A stretch of 64,000 bases of DNA from Chelativorans xinjiangensis (GTDB lineage Bacteria; Pseudomonadota; Alphaproteobacteria; Rhizobiales; Rhizobiaceae), in assembly GCF_009812055.1 (NCBI RefSeq), contig NZ_WQNH01000039.1:1-64000 (forward strand), given 5' to 3'. Within the stretch, counting starts at the first letter, position 1; each line of letters starts with the position of its first letter. The translations under genes were made by a program, and so were the position numbers. Below the pieces are notes generated by a model, which did not search any database, was not told where the DNA came from, and saw only the letters and a program-made list of their open reading frames with translations. Shown in pieces: positions 35,457 through 44,392 of this stretch.

Positions 35457-36425
35457 TCAGGCCGTTTTCCTGCCCCGCGACAGACGTGGTCTCAAGCTTT
35501 TTGCGATTTCGCGCAGATGCTTGTCGCCCGTGCCGCAGCAGCCTCCGAAAACGTCCATATGTGGGTACCGGGCATGCAGGTTGCTTAGCTGCGTTGCGAG
35601 CTCGACCGGATGTCCGTCTTCAAGATGGTTCAATTTGCACAGTTCCATTTTTTCCATCTTCGACGCGTTTGGTCGCACGCCGCGCAGTCGCCTGGTCCAC
35701 GCGCCATCGTCGAGCGCAGGCTCATATTCCAACGGATGAGAACAGTTCACCAGGTAGTAGTCGGGCGCATCAAGCCCGGTCTGCGCATCGATCTCGGCAA
35801 TCGCTTCGCCAAGGGTTGGGCCGGACTTGAGGCGATGGGTCCTATCGAGCGTCAGCGCAACCGAGAGCGGAACGCCGATCCGCGCAGCGGCGCGTGCGGC
35901 GCCGACGGCCTCCGGGATGTTGTTGAAGGTCATTGCGCAGGTAAAATCCACCTGCGTCCGTTTCAGCGTTTCAAGCTGAACCGCGTGATACGCCTCCGCA
36001 CTTTCGGCGGTTATATCGCGGTTCAGCCCGTAGGCGTCGCCACGCGGGCCCAGGATTCCCCCGATCAAAAGGCTTGGGATCTGGTCGCGGTAGTCGCCTG
36101 CGATCTCCCGCAGAAAGCCGATGGCCGCGATGTTGGCATCCGCCAGCGCCGTCGCCGAATAGCCCAGTTTGGCGCCCCAGTCCGGGCTCGCGCGATAGTC
36201 GAGCCCGGATAGCAGAAAACCAAGGCCGAACTCGGCTGCCACATCCAGTTGTGCACGGAACATGTCGCGCATGGCGGTGACGGCGCTTGGGATGTCAAGC
36301 AATGGGAACATGGCGAATTCGGGCAGTTCGAACCCACGACGGTACATGATTTCGGTTTCGGACCCGCCTTCGGTAAGGAAGACTGGGCCCGACCCGGCTA
36401 CGGGAAGCGGTGACGGCGCGCGCAT
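35457..36425 (-). CDS. Homocysteine S-methyltransferase-family protein
   Basis: A 322-residue barrel of the homocysteine/selenocysteine methyltransferase family. The zinc-binding cysteines are visible: NCSHP and, near the end, GGCCGT. FLTEGGSETEIMYRRGFELP at the start is the typical substrate loop. Its ATG lies one base after the stop of the flavoprotein gene (TGATATG), so the two are translationally coupled. The methyl donor may be S-methylmethionine or a betaine-like compound. Given the flavoprotein and GlxA regulator next door, catabolic demethylation of a methylated substrate is more likely than methionine synthesis, but this is inference. Confidence 0.8.
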   Translation of the reverse strand: MRAPSPLPVAGSGPVFLTEGGSETEIMYRRGFELPEFAMFPLLDIPSAVTAMRDMFRAQLDVAAEFGLGFLLSGLDYRASPDWGAKLGYSATALADANIAAIGFLREIAGDYRDQIPSLLIGGILGPRGDAYGLNRDITAESAEAYHAVQLETLKRTQVDFTCAMTFNNIPEAVGAARAAARIGVPLSVALTLDRTHRLKSGPTLGEAIAEIDAQTGLDAPDYYLVNCSHPLEYEPALDDGAWTRRLRGVRPNASKMEKMELCKLNHLEDGHPVELATQLSNLHARYPHMDVFGGCCGTGDKHLREIAKSLRPRLSRGRKTA

Positions 36426-36426
36426 A

Positions 36427-37821
36427 TCAAGCCCCCGGGGCGATGTTCTGGTTGAAGCGGAACCGGTTTTCAGGGTCGTACTTCGTCTTGATCTCCACAA
36501 GACGCTGGTAATTCGGTCCGAAACTGGCGCGGGTCAGCACGGCTCCGTCTTCGCCGTGGCCGGGGAAGTTGAGATAGACGCGGCCGTGATGGCCGAAGCG
36601 CTCCGACGCCTCCCAACCATCGCGGGCCCAGGCAATGTTGGCGGCATCTTCGCCAGGATCGGACCAGACACCGTCCAGGGAATACATCCAGCCCATGGAC
36701 CGGTCGCCGAAAGCCGTGGCCTCGGCCGGGACCTGCGCCGTCGCCCCACCGAAATTCCACAGGGATGACAGCGTATTGTCCGAGGGCGCAGCCTTGGCGT
36801 TCTGCATTGCAAGGTCGATCATCTCGTCGGTCAGGCCGGTCAGATACCGTGCTTTCCAGTAGCAACGGAAATCGCCCGATGGCATCAGCGTATCGAAGAG
36901 CTGCTGAACATCGCAGTAGGCCATCCGACCGGAAAAATCGGCGACCGTGGTCCCAAGTTCGCGCAAGGGCTGAAGCAACGTCTCGCCTTCCGCGGCATCG
37001 CCGTTATAGACGCAAGCCAGCGTATAGACGCGTTTTCCCCGATACTTTTCGGGAAAATCCTCGCCGCCGGCAGTGGAGAACTCGCAGAGCGATCCGACAC
37101 GATCGCCATGCTCGGCCAGAAAATCGCGCCACGCGCGGATCGGGCCGGGGCCGTCGTCGAGGGCATATATGGGGGCCGCGAACATCACTTCGGGGCCGAT
37201 CGGGTGAAGCGCGAATTCGAACCGTACGACGACGCCAAAATTACCGCCCCCGCCCTTGAGCGCCCAGAGCAGGTCAGGGTTTTCATCGTCACTGGCACGG
37301 ACAAGCACGCCATCTGCCGTGACCACATCCGCCGCGATCAGATTGTCGACCGAAAGTCCGTGCTTGGCGCGCAGCCATCCGATCCCGCCGGAAAGGGCCA
37401 ACCCGGCCACCCCAGTCTCCGAGATGAGACCGCCGGGCGTCGCAAGGCCATGCGCCTGGCTGGCCTTGTCGACATCGCTCCACAGGGCGCCACCTTCGAC
37501 GATAGCGACACGCGCCTTGGCATCCACCGTGACGCCGCGCATAAGCGACAAATCGATCATTACGCCATCGTCGCAGACTGCGTGACCCGCCACATTGTGG
37601 CCGCCGCCACGGATTGCTATGGGCAGATCCCGCGCCACAGCTAGCGATACGGCCGCTATCACGTCATCCACGTTCTTGCAGCGCGCGATAAGCGCCGGTC
37701 GCCGGTCGATCATGGCGTTCCAGACCATTCTTGCCTCGTCGAACCCCGGGTCGCCGGGTCGAAACATCTCTCCGCCAAAATCTTCAGTGATCGGGTTGAG
37801 AGCCGTTGTCAGATCGTCCAT
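36427..37821 (-). CDS. FAD-linked oxidoreductase, berberine-bridge-enzyme type
   Basis: A 464-residue PCMH/BBE flavoprotein with CAAGGGAG before the ATG. The FAD-linkage segment is IRGGGHNVAGHAV (His likely joined to FAD), followed by GLATPGGLISETGVAGLALSGG, which often carries the second covalent cysteine but here has none visible. The C-terminal BBE ending is FGPNYQRLVEIKTKYDPENRF. There is no signal peptide. It forms a coupled pair with the methyltransferase-like gene and faces a GlxA/AraC regulator across 144 nt. The substrate is unknown. Confidence 0.85.
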   Translation of the reverse strand: MDDLTTALNPITEDFGGEMFRPGDPGFDEARMVWNAMIDRRPALIARCKNVDDVIAAVSLAVARDLPIAIRGGGHNVAGHAVCDDGVMIDLSLMRGVTVDAKARVAIVEGGALWSDVDKASQAHGLATPGGLISETGVAGLALSGGIGWLRAKHGLSVDNLIAADVVTADGVLVRASDDENPDLLWALKGGGGNFGVVVRFEFALHPIGPEVMFAAPIYALDDGPGPIRAWRDFLAEHGDRVGSLCEFSTAGGEDFPEKYRGKRVYTLACVYNGDAAEGETLLQPLRELGTTVADFSGRMAYCDVQQLFDTLMPSGDFRCYWKARYLTGLTDEMIDLAMQNAKAAPSDNTLSSLWNFGGATAQVPAEATAFGDRSMGWMYSLDGVWSDPGEDAANIAWARDGWEASERFGHHGRVYLNFPGHGEDGAVLTRASFGPNYQRLVEIKTKYDPENRFRFNQNIAPGA

Positions 37822-37965
37822 TTCAAAACTCCCTTGCAGTGTTGCGATGGAGCTACGACGGTTTCAGCGGTCAGGGCAGTGGCGATTTGGTCATGAACAG
37901 GCCATACTGGACAGGCGACCGAGGCATATGCGCCAAAACCGTGCCAAGACGGTCAGAGGACCGCT

Positions 37966-39003
37966 GTGAACAGTTCAAAAAAGCCTTTGATCGTGTTGTT
38001 GGCGGAGCCAGAAACCTCGGCCTCGGTCCTCTATGGCCTTTATGACGTATTGCTATCGGCCGGGGCGGTCTACACCGATATGGTCGCCGGCACACCGGGG
38101 CGAGAGTTGCTGGAGGTCAAGATCGTCTCGGTGGACGGCAAGGCGTTTCACTGTTTGGGCAATATCCCAGTCGAGCCGCACGCAGCCATCGACGATTTAG
38201 ACAAGGCGGACGTCGTGATCGTCTGCGACATGTATACGTCGATCTATGATGTGCCCACGGGCCGCTACCCACGAGAGGTGGCCTGGCTGAAGAGGCTCCA
38301 TCGAGATGGGGCGCTCATCTGCTCGGTTTGTTCCGGGGCCCTCCTGATCGCGGAAACCGGCCTCTTGAATGGGCATGGGGCGACGGCCCATTGGGCCTAT
38401 CGAAACATGTTCCAGCGCAACTATCCCAAAATCGCGTTTCGCAACGAGTCCGTCCTTTGTCTGGAGGCGGAAGGCGACCGCATCGTTACCGCCGGCGGGG
38501 TCAGCGCCTGGCACGATCTGGCGGTCTATCTGATCGCTAGGTACTGCGGATATCAGCAAGCGATTGAGACCGCGAAAGTATTCCTGATCAGCGGGCATTC
38601 CGAAGGCCAATCCCCCTATGCGGTGATGACCCGTCCAATGACGTCGGAAGACGGGCCGATCTCGGATTGCCAAACCTGGATCGCCGACAACTACGCAATG
38701 GCCAAACCGGTGGAGCGAATGGTCGCGCGATCCGGTCTGAATGCGCGCACCTTTTCGCGCCGTTTCAAGGCGGCCACGGGCTTTGCGCCGATAGAATATG
38801 TGCAGGCATTGCGAATCGAGGAAGCGAAGCAAATGTTGGAGACTGACACTCTGTCGGTAGACGAGGTCGGCGCTTCGATCGGGTATGATGATTCGGCGTC
38901 TTTTCGGAGGGTCTTCAAGCGTGGCGTAGGGTTATCGCCGTCTGCCTACAGGAAGAAGTTCCAGCGTATCGCGCAGATCGCCAGACCGCTTGAGGTCCAT
39001 TAA
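37966..39003 (+). CDS. GlxA-type AraC-family transcriptional regulator
   Basis: A 345-residue regulator starting with GTG after AGAGGA. The N-terminal two-thirds is a DJ-1/PfpI-like domain (VVIVCDMYTSI; ICSVCSGALLIAETGLLNGHGATAHW), in which the elbow cysteine C-S-G-A is kept but the domain acts as a ligand sensor. The C-terminal 100 residues are the AraC double helix-turn-helix (RTFSRRFKAATGFAPIEYVQALRIEEAKQML). It is divergent from the flavoprotein/methyltransferase operon and likely controls it. Confidence 0.85.
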   Translation: MNSSKKPLIVLLAEPETSASVLYGLYDVLLSAGAVYTDMVAGTPGRELLEVKIVSVDGKAFHCLGNIPVEPHAAIDDLDKADVVIVCDMYTSIYDVPTGRYPREVAWLKRLHRDGALICSVCSGALLIAETGLLNGHGATAHWAYRNMFQRNYPKIAFRNESVLCLEAEGDRIVTAGGVSAWHDLAVYLIARYCGYQQAIETAKVFLISGHSEGQSPYAVMTRPMTSEDGPISDCQTWIADNYAMAKPVERMVARSGLNARTFSRRFKAATGFAPIEYVQALRIEEAKQMLETDTLSVDEVGASIGYDDSASFRRVFKRGVGLSPSAYRKKFQRIAQIARPLEVH

Positions 39004-39128
39004 TTTCGCATTGTGCCACGCAGCGAACCGCGCCTCGCTCTATTCGCGTGCCACCTGTCGCGATGCGCCGAAGCGAACGTTTGGAGTCGACGTGACGCTG
39101 CATCAGCGGGCGATGCACTGCCAGGCGA

Positions 39129-40067
39129 TCATGACGCGCCTTTCAGCCGGACGCGGCCGATGCTGCCGAGCGCGGCGACAAGGGCGCCGAACATGTAGAT
39201 CGTGAGGCCGCAAAGCGTCATCGGCGCGTAAGCGACGCGCGCGTCGAAGACCTGCAGGCCGAAGGCGGCGACCGGCCCGAGCGCCGTGAAGGCGGCGATC
39301 ACCGTCGCGGATACCAGGGGGACGGCGCGCTGCACGGCGTAGAGGGGCAATGCGATCGCTATCAGCCCGATCAGCCAGATGACGGCGAGATCGCCGGCCC
39401 CGGTTTCGACGCCCTTGTCGTCGACCCCCAGCCACAGGCCGATCCCGCAGATCGGCACGTAGAGCAGGAACCGTAGGCCGAACTGGGCCAGGGGTCCGAC
39501 GCCGCGGGCGTTCAGGCGCGTCGAGTAAAGCACGATGACCGCCGTGAGCGTGCCGGACAGCGCCGCAAGCGCGATGCCCGCGACACCGTGCCCGAGCCCG
39601 CCGCGCAGGAAGCCGGATTCGCCTGCCAGGGTGATAGTGGCGAGCCAGCCGATGCTCAGGGCGATGAGGCACATCCCGGCTGCGGCCATCCGGTTGCAGC
39701 CGCTGCCCGCCTCTCGCATGCCGCGCTTTGACGCCGCGACGGTCGCCAGCGGCACACAACCGGAGAAGACCGCGAAGACAACCGCGGGCTCCACGAGCTG
39801 GATCGAGAGAAAATAGGTGATCCAGGCAATGGCGGCCGAAACGTTCATGATCGCGAGAATGCCCGGTGACCGGAACGCTGCAGCCAGTTCTCGGGGCCTG
39901 CGGATCAGGGTCGCGGCAAGCGACAGCGCCGTGGTCGTACCGAACACCGCAACGGCCACGAGAAACGAGTCAACCCGCTGGAACGTTGCGCCGAAATAGA
40001 CGGCCTGAACGGCTTCCAGCGTCACGAAGAGCAGGCACCACGACAGGCCGATGGTCACGTTGTTCAT
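39129..40067 (-). CDS. EamA/DMT-family transporter
   Basis: A 312-residue inner-membrane protein with about ten hydrophobic helices in two EamA halves (first half ending ATITLAGES, second beginning GLGHGVAGIALAALSG). The helices GLSWCLLFVTLEAVQAVYFGATF, ILAIMNVSAAIAWITYFLSI and TVIAAFTALGPVAAFGLQVF are typical of drug/metabolite exporters. It is divergent from an Lrp-family gene, 109 nt apart, a common regulator/exporter pair for amino acids or their analogues. Confidence 0.75.
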   Translation of the reverse strand: MNNVTIGLSWCLLFVTLEAVQAVYFGATFQRVDSFLVAVAVFGTTTALSLAATLIRRPRELAAAFRSPGILAIMNVSAAIAWITYFLSIQLVEPAVVFAVFSGCVPLATVAASKRGMREAGSGCNRMAAAGMCLIALSIGWLATITLAGESGFLRGGLGHGVAGIALAALSGTLTAVIVLYSTRLNARGVGPLAQFGLRFLLYVPICGIGLWLGVDDKGVETGAGDLAVIWLIGLIAIALPLYAVQRAVPLVSATVIAAFTALGPVAAFGLQVFDARVAYAPMTLCGLTIYMFGALVAALGSIGRVRLKGAS

Positions 40068-40146
40068 GAAGGTTCGCCGACTTGACAGGATATGGCGAGA
40101 ATAGCCTGCCGCACTTGACGGTTGTGGTCAAAATCTCCGAAAATCT

Positions 40147-40159
40147 GGAGAAATTCTCC
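40147..40159. promoter_or_regulatory. Palindromic operator candidate for the Lrp-family regulator
   Basis: GGAGAAATTCTCC is a perfect palindrome around one central base, 17 nt before the Lrp start. A related half-match, CTCCGAAAATCTGGAG (40135-40150), overlaps it, giving phased GGAG/CTCC pairs of the kind Lrp/AsnC dimers bind. It also lies in the promoter region of the divergent exporter gene. Confidence 0.5.
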
Positions 40160-40176
40160 AAGTCGGAGCTTGCGGC

Positions 40177-40662
40177 ATGGACCGGTTGGACGTTCGAATC
40201 CTCGAGGCTCTCCAGCACAGCGGAGACCTGACCCACGCCGAGCTCGCCGAGAAGGTGGGCTCCACCCAGTCGACCTGCCTGCGCCGAGTCCAGCGGTTGA
40301 AGGACAGCGGGCATCTGAACAAGAGCGTCTATCTCGCCGATCCTGCACGTCTGGAACGCGGCTTACGGGTGTTCATTGTCGTCACCACGAAGGAGCACGA
40401 TCGCCGCAAGCGCATGGCCTTCGCCGCAAAACTGAAGGGGGAATCGGCGATCACCCTTGCCTATGGCGTTACCGGAGAGGTCGACGCCCTTCTGATGGGA
40501 AACTTCGCGAGCATGGCGGAGTATCAGGAGACCTGCGACAGGCTTTTCGATGGTGATGACAACGTAGTTCGCTACACGACGTTTTTTGTCGCCGAGACCT
40601 ACAAGGAGACGACGGCAATTCCCTGCGATGCGCTTCTCGCCAGGCTCAGTGACCTGATCTGA
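40177..40662 (+). CDS. Lrp/AsnC-family transcriptional regulator
   Basis: A 161-residue regulator with an N-terminal helix-turn-helix (MDRLDVRILEALQHSGDLTHAELAEKVGSTQSTCLRRVQRL) and a C-terminal RAM ligand domain (LRVFIVVTTKEHD, LAYGVTGEVDALLMGNFAS). It is divergent from the EamA transporter gene and presumably controls it in response to an amino acid. Confidence 0.85.
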   Translation: MDRLDVRILEALQHSGDLTHAELAEKVGSTQSTCLRRVQRLKDSGHLNKSVYLADPARLERGLRVFIVVTTKEHDRRKRMAFAAKLKGESAITLAYGVTGEVDALLMGNFASMAEYQETCDRLFDGDDNVVRYTTFFVAETYKETTAIPCDALLARLSDLI

Positions 40663-41009
40663 AGCACAATGTCGTGCTGGCCAGTGAACGTCCGCAAGGG
40701 CCGTTCTCCCGTCATCGGATTCCTAACTCAGGATGTCCACAAGGGGTCGGAGCCAGAATTTGACCGTATGTCCGCTCTGCCCGCAACCTCGAGCGCCGCC
40801 GCAGGCAAATGTCTGCTGACGGGAAGTGGCAAAGCTAGCCTCTACGGCCGACATGAGGGCGCATTACTGTCATTTGCAGCGCTGACAATGTCGGTCTCCA
40901 AACGGGTCACAAGTGTCGGTTGCCGGAGCGAGAACGCTGCTTTTTCCCAAGGATGCGATTCCGGTGAAAAGAGGCAGAAAGCTCAATTATTTCAATAGCT
41001 TATAGTGCA
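40663..41009. other. Intergenic stretch next to tRNA-Phe, no gene seen
   Basis: About 345 bases between the Lrp gene and the 3' end of tRNA-Phe. I find no protein, repeat or clear terminator. This is the place where an integration border would be expected. Confidence 0.4.
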
Positions 41010-41085
<76 letters not shown>

Positions 41086-41268
41086 GTGCCACTTTGCCGT
41101 CGGGCGGGAGCCCGTTCTTGTCCGGCTGGCGGGGTTGGTGCTCCGCCGAAGGCGCGTGGGTTATAGCATGAGATTTTGCCCTGTCCAGCGTCCTGCGCCG
41201 GGAATTGGCGAGAGTTTTTTCAAGTCGCCCGAAGCCGCGGCCGGCCGTCGGGCCGGCGCGGCGTGGGC

Positions 41269-42117
41269 TCATGCGCGCCAGGCGAGAAGCGCCCGCTCAG
41301 TGCGGCCGATCAGCCAGGCGATGGCAAGGCCGAGCGTCGATAAAAGTGCCACGCCGGCGATCAGCTGGTCGAGCGCGAAAAGCGCGCCGGCCATCAGGAT
41401 ATAGGCGCCGATGCCCGTCTCCGCGCCGATCATCTCCGCCGCCACCAGGAGCACGATGGCGATGGAGGCGGAGATGCGGAAGCCGGAGAGGATCGCCGGC
41501 ATGGCGCCGGGGATGATGATCTTCCTGACGATGGACAGCCACGAAAGCCCGAAGGACTGGCCCATGCGGATCAGGTTCCGGTCGACATTGTCGACGCCGC
41601 CATAGGTGGCGATCACCGTGGGGAAGAAGGTGCCGAACAGGATCGTCGCCACCTTCGAGCCTTCGCCGATGCCAAACCAGATGATGAAGAGCGGCAGGAG
41701 CGCGATCTTCGGGATGGGGAAGAGGGCCGAGACCAGCGGCAGGAGCCCGGCGCGCGCCAGCGAGAACAGGCCGATCATCAGCCCGACCGAGATGCCCAGG
41801 AGGCTGCCCAGCGCCCAGCCGAGGCTGAGCCGGTAGAGGCTGGCACCGACATGCTTCCACAGCATGCCCGTAGCGACGAGATCGGCCAGAGCGCCGAGCG
41901 CTTCCGATGGGGCGGGCAGAGCGACAGGGCTGATGGCGCCCGTGCGCGAGCCGACCTCCCACAGGGCGATGATGGCAAGAAAGACAATCGGCGCCACCGG
42001 CCCCAGCCGCCGGTGTGTGAAGCCGCCGCCGCGGAAGGGCACCGGGCGTGCGGCCTCGCGCGCCGCCACGTCCTCTTCGGCGCGCTCTCGGCCTTCGGCC
42101 GCGGCCTCATGTGACAT
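41269..42117 (-). CDS. ABC transporter permease, NitT/TauT type
   Basis: A 282-residue permease with six helices and the BPD_transp_1 coupling loop (IRMGQSFGLSWLSIVRKIIIPGAMPAILSGFRIS, with the EAA-like GAMPAILSG). The N-terminal 35 residues are charged and cytoplasmic. Its start lies inside the ATPase gene (11-base overlap). It forms the membrane part of an importer with the ATPase and the binding protein at 43092. This family carries nitrate, alkanesulfonates, taurine or thiamine precursors. Confidence 0.85.
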   Translation of the reverse strand: MSHEAAAEGRERAEEDVAAREAARPVPFRGGGFTHRRLGPVAPIVFLAIIALWEVGSRTGAISPVALPAPSEALGALADLVATGMLWKHVGASLYRLSLGWALGSLLGISVGLMIGLFSLARAGLLPLVSALFPIPKIALLPLFIIWFGIGEGSKVATILFGTFFPTVIATYGGVDNVDRNLIRMGQSFGLSWLSIVRKIIIPGAMPAILSGFRISASIAIVLLVAAEMIGAETGIGAYILMAGALFALDQLIAGVALLSTLGLAIAWLIGRTERALLAWRA

Positions 42118-42877
42118 CGGAAATCTCCCTGTCGGCCTCGCGCGCTTCCTCGCGCATGATCTCCCACACCCGCCGCTGCAGCTTTTCCAGTTCGACCAGC
42201 CGCCCCGGCCGCTCGGTCAGCGGCATGTCGATCTCCACCACCTCGCGGATGCGCCCCGGCCGCCGCGACAAGACGACGATGCGCCGGCCGAGCCGAACGG
42301 CCTCGGCCAGGTTGTGCGTGACATAGCAGGCGGAGAAGCGCTCGCGCTGCCACAGGGCCACGAGGTCGTCCATGAGCAGTTCCCGCGTCTGACTGTCGAG
42401 CGCCGACAGCGGCTCGTCCATCAGCATGATCGCCGGCTTGACGGCGAGCGCCCGGGCGATCGCCACGCGCTGTTTCATGCCGCCGGAGAGCTGGCGCGGC
42501 AGGGCATGCGAAAAGTCGGAAAGGTTGGTGCGCGAAAGCACGTCGTCGATGATGGCGCGCCGCTTCTTGGCTTCGATGCCATGGTCCTCCAGCACCAGGC
42601 TGACGTTGCCCGCCACCGTGCGCCACGGCAGCAGCGCGAAATCCTGGAAGATGTAGGTGAGCGGGTTGAGGGAGCCGTCCGGCGCCGTTCCCGCCACCAG
42701 CACCTCGCCCGCGTCCGGCCGCTCCAGCCCGCCGGCGATGCGAAGCAGCGTGGACTTGCCGCAGCCCGAAGGCCCGACGATGCAGACGATCTCGCCGTCG
42801 CCGACGGCAAACGAGATGTCCTCCAGCACGTTCGTGCCGCCGTAGCGGTGGCTGATGCCTCGAAGGATGAGTTGCAT
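42107..42877 (-). CDS. ABC transporter ATP-binding protein, NitT/TauT type
   Basis: A 256-residue ATPase: Walker A GPSGCGKST (residues 35-43), signature LSGGMKQRVAIARAL, Walker B IMLMDEPLSALD, then the switch His in YVTHNLAEAV. It is 214 nt downstream of the binding-protein gene, and this gap holds a long inverted repeat (42935-43088). Overlap with the permease gene shows coupled synthesis. Confidence 0.9.
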   Translation of the reverse strand: MQLILRGISHRYGGTNVLEDISFAVGDGEIVCIVGPSGCGKSTLLRIAGGLERPDAGEVLVAGTAPDGSLNPLTYIFQDFALLPWRTVAGNVSLVLEDHGIEAKKRRAIIDDVLSRTNLSDFSHALPRQLSGGMKQRVAIARALAVKPAIMLMDEPLSALDSQTRELLMDDLVALWQRERFSACYVTHNLAEAVRLGRRIVVLSRRPGRIREVVEIDMPLTERPGRLVELEKLQRRVWEIMREEAREADREISDVT

Positions 42878-42934
42878 GGGCCGTTCGCGCTTCTGTTCAG
42901 GCCGCCCTGGGGTGGGGCGGCTGGCGTCCTATAT

Positions 42935-43088
42935 CGAGGGAGCGAACGGATTGACCGCTCTGGCCGGAGGTATCGCATGTCGTGGCAAGGCGCGCCGCGC
43001 GCCGTGATGCCTGTGCATCATAAGCACGGCGCAACGTCGCTACGGCGCGCAAGGATCCGGTCAGGGCGGCCAATCGTTCGCTCCCTCG
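42935..43088. repeat. MITE-like inverted-repeat element inside an ABC operon
   Basis: The ends CGAGGGAGCGAACG (42935-42948) and CGTTCGCTCCCTCG (43075-43088) are a perfect 14-bp inverted repeat. Similarity continues inward for about 15 more bases (ATTGxCCGCxCTGxCC). The 154-bp unit has no coding content and could form one long hairpin in the mRNA between the binding-protein and ATPase genes. Confidence 0.6.
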
Positions 43089-43091
43089 GTA

Positions 43092-44114
43092 TTAATAGGT
43101 CTCCACGAAGCTCGCGTCGACCAGCTTCTCCATGCTCACACCCTCCGGCACCAGGCCTTCCGACTTGAACCACTCGAGCTGGTCTTCGACGCTGGCGAGG
43201 TTCAACGCCGCATTGGGGCTCATGCGCATGGCGCCGGTGCTGATGCGCGGGGCCGCCTTGTCGAGGGGTTGGTCGGCATAGATGTATTCGTGGATCGCCG
43301 CGACGATTTCCGCCGTCTCGTCCTCGCCCATCGTCTTGTCGACCAGGGCCGCGTTGTAGTCGTCCATGCCCTTGGAAAGGCCGCCCAGGAAGCGCTTCAC
43401 GAGGTCTGGCTTTTCCTGCGTGTTGGCGGTCGAGGTGAAAATGGTGGTCACCTGATAATCGTCGATATAGTCGGAGACCTTGCCGATCTCGACCACGTCG
43501 CCGCCCGCCGTCAGGCTGCCGGCGATGTTGGGTACGATGGACCAGGCGTCGATCTGCCCGCTCTTCAGCGCGGCGATCACCGCCGGCACCTTCTGCAGCG
43601 GTCTGAGGTGGATCTCGGAGCGCGCGAAGCCTTCTCCGTCGGCGATCTTATGCGCCATGTAGTGGAAGGAGGAGCCGGTGGTGGTGATGCCGAAGCTGCG
43701 TCCCTTCAGGTCCGCCGGGCTTGTCACGCCGGCATCATGCGCCGCCTTGGAGACGAGGATCTTCTGCCCCTCGATCTCCGGCGTCTCCTGCAGCGCTCCG
43801 CCGATCACCTTGATCACACCCTTGTCGGCCAGGCTGATGAGCCCGCCGGAAATCGCCGTCATGCCGAAATCGACGTCTCCCGAGGCGATCGCCACCGCCA
43901 TCGGCTGGGCCGACTGGAAGCTGACGAACTCCACCTCGAGGTCCTGATCGGCGAAATAGCCCTTGGCCTCGGCGATGATGCTCGGCGAATGCGAGGTGAG
44001 CGAGGGGATGATGCCGACATTGATCTTGTCGGCGGCCTGCGCGCCGGCGGCCACAAGGCCTGCCGCCCCGGCAAGTGTCGCCACCACGAACGACCTGCGT
44101 GTAACTGTGAACAT
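43092..44114 (-). CDS. ABC transporter substrate-binding protein, NMT1/SsuA type
   Basis: A 340-residue periplasmic protein with a signal peptide (TRRSFVVATLAGAAGLVAAGAQA, residues 5-27, Tat-like start). The mature part begins ADKINVGIIPSLTSHSPSIIAEAKGYFADQDLEVEF, the NMT1/THI5-like opening, and has the GDVDFGMTAISGG pocket segment and DLKGRSFGITTTGSS. It binds the substrate of the 41-44 kb importer. The facing oxidoreductase gene suggests an organic substrate that is then catabolised. Confidence 0.85.
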   Translation of the reverse strand: MFTVTRRSFVVATLAGAAGLVAAGAQAADKINVGIIPSLTSHSPSIIAEAKGYFADQDLEVEFVSFQSAQPMAVAIASGDVDFGMTAISGGLISLADKGVIKVIGGALQETPEIEGQKILVSKAAHDAGVTSPADLKGRSFGITTTGSSFHYMAHKIADGEGFARSEIHLRPLQKVPAVIAALKSGQIDAWSIVPNIAGSLTAGGDVVEIGKVSDYIDDYQVTTIFTSTANTQEKPDLVKRFLGGLSKGMDDYNAALVDKTMGEDETAEIVAAIHEYIYADQPLDKAAPRISTGAMRMSPNAALNLASVEDQLEWFKSEGLVPEGVSMEKLVDASFVETY

Positions 44115-44216
44115 AAGCTCCTCCCTTGGTCACGTCCTGATCTATGCTCGGCTCCTCGCACAGCGCTCCCGGACGGGCAAGGGAAAAAGCCGGTTCTCCG
44201 CCCGCCGGGCGACCTG

Positions 44217-44328
44217 GTGGTCTGACCCAAACGGATGGCACCCGTTTGGAAAAGCCAGCCCACAAGCTGTTGGTCTGGTGGGGCGATTTGCCCTGACAGA
44301 TGGGTACCATCTGTCAGGATCGCACCAC
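44217..44328. repeat. 112-bp palindromic repeat, family A copy 1
   Basis: The unit begins GTGGTCTGACCC and ends GATCGCACCAC, giving short imperfect terminal inverted repeats. Inside are two stem-loops: CCAAACGG/CCGTTTGG and CTGACAGATGG/CCATCTGTCAG with loop GTA. The same unit recurs at 56825-56940 and, internally deleted, at 59612-59652. It sits in the divergent interval between the importer and the oxidoreductase gene. Confidence 0.75.
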
Positions 44329-44392
44329 TAGGTTGACAAAGCGCCGTGCCGGCCCTCTATCTCCGGCCATCTCTCATGCCGGGAAACCACTG

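Noticed and set aside
44115-44216. TPP riboswitch before the NMT1/THI5-like binding protein gene
   Set aside because: Neither the CTGAGA nor the ACCTGATCTGG-type THI-box strings are present.
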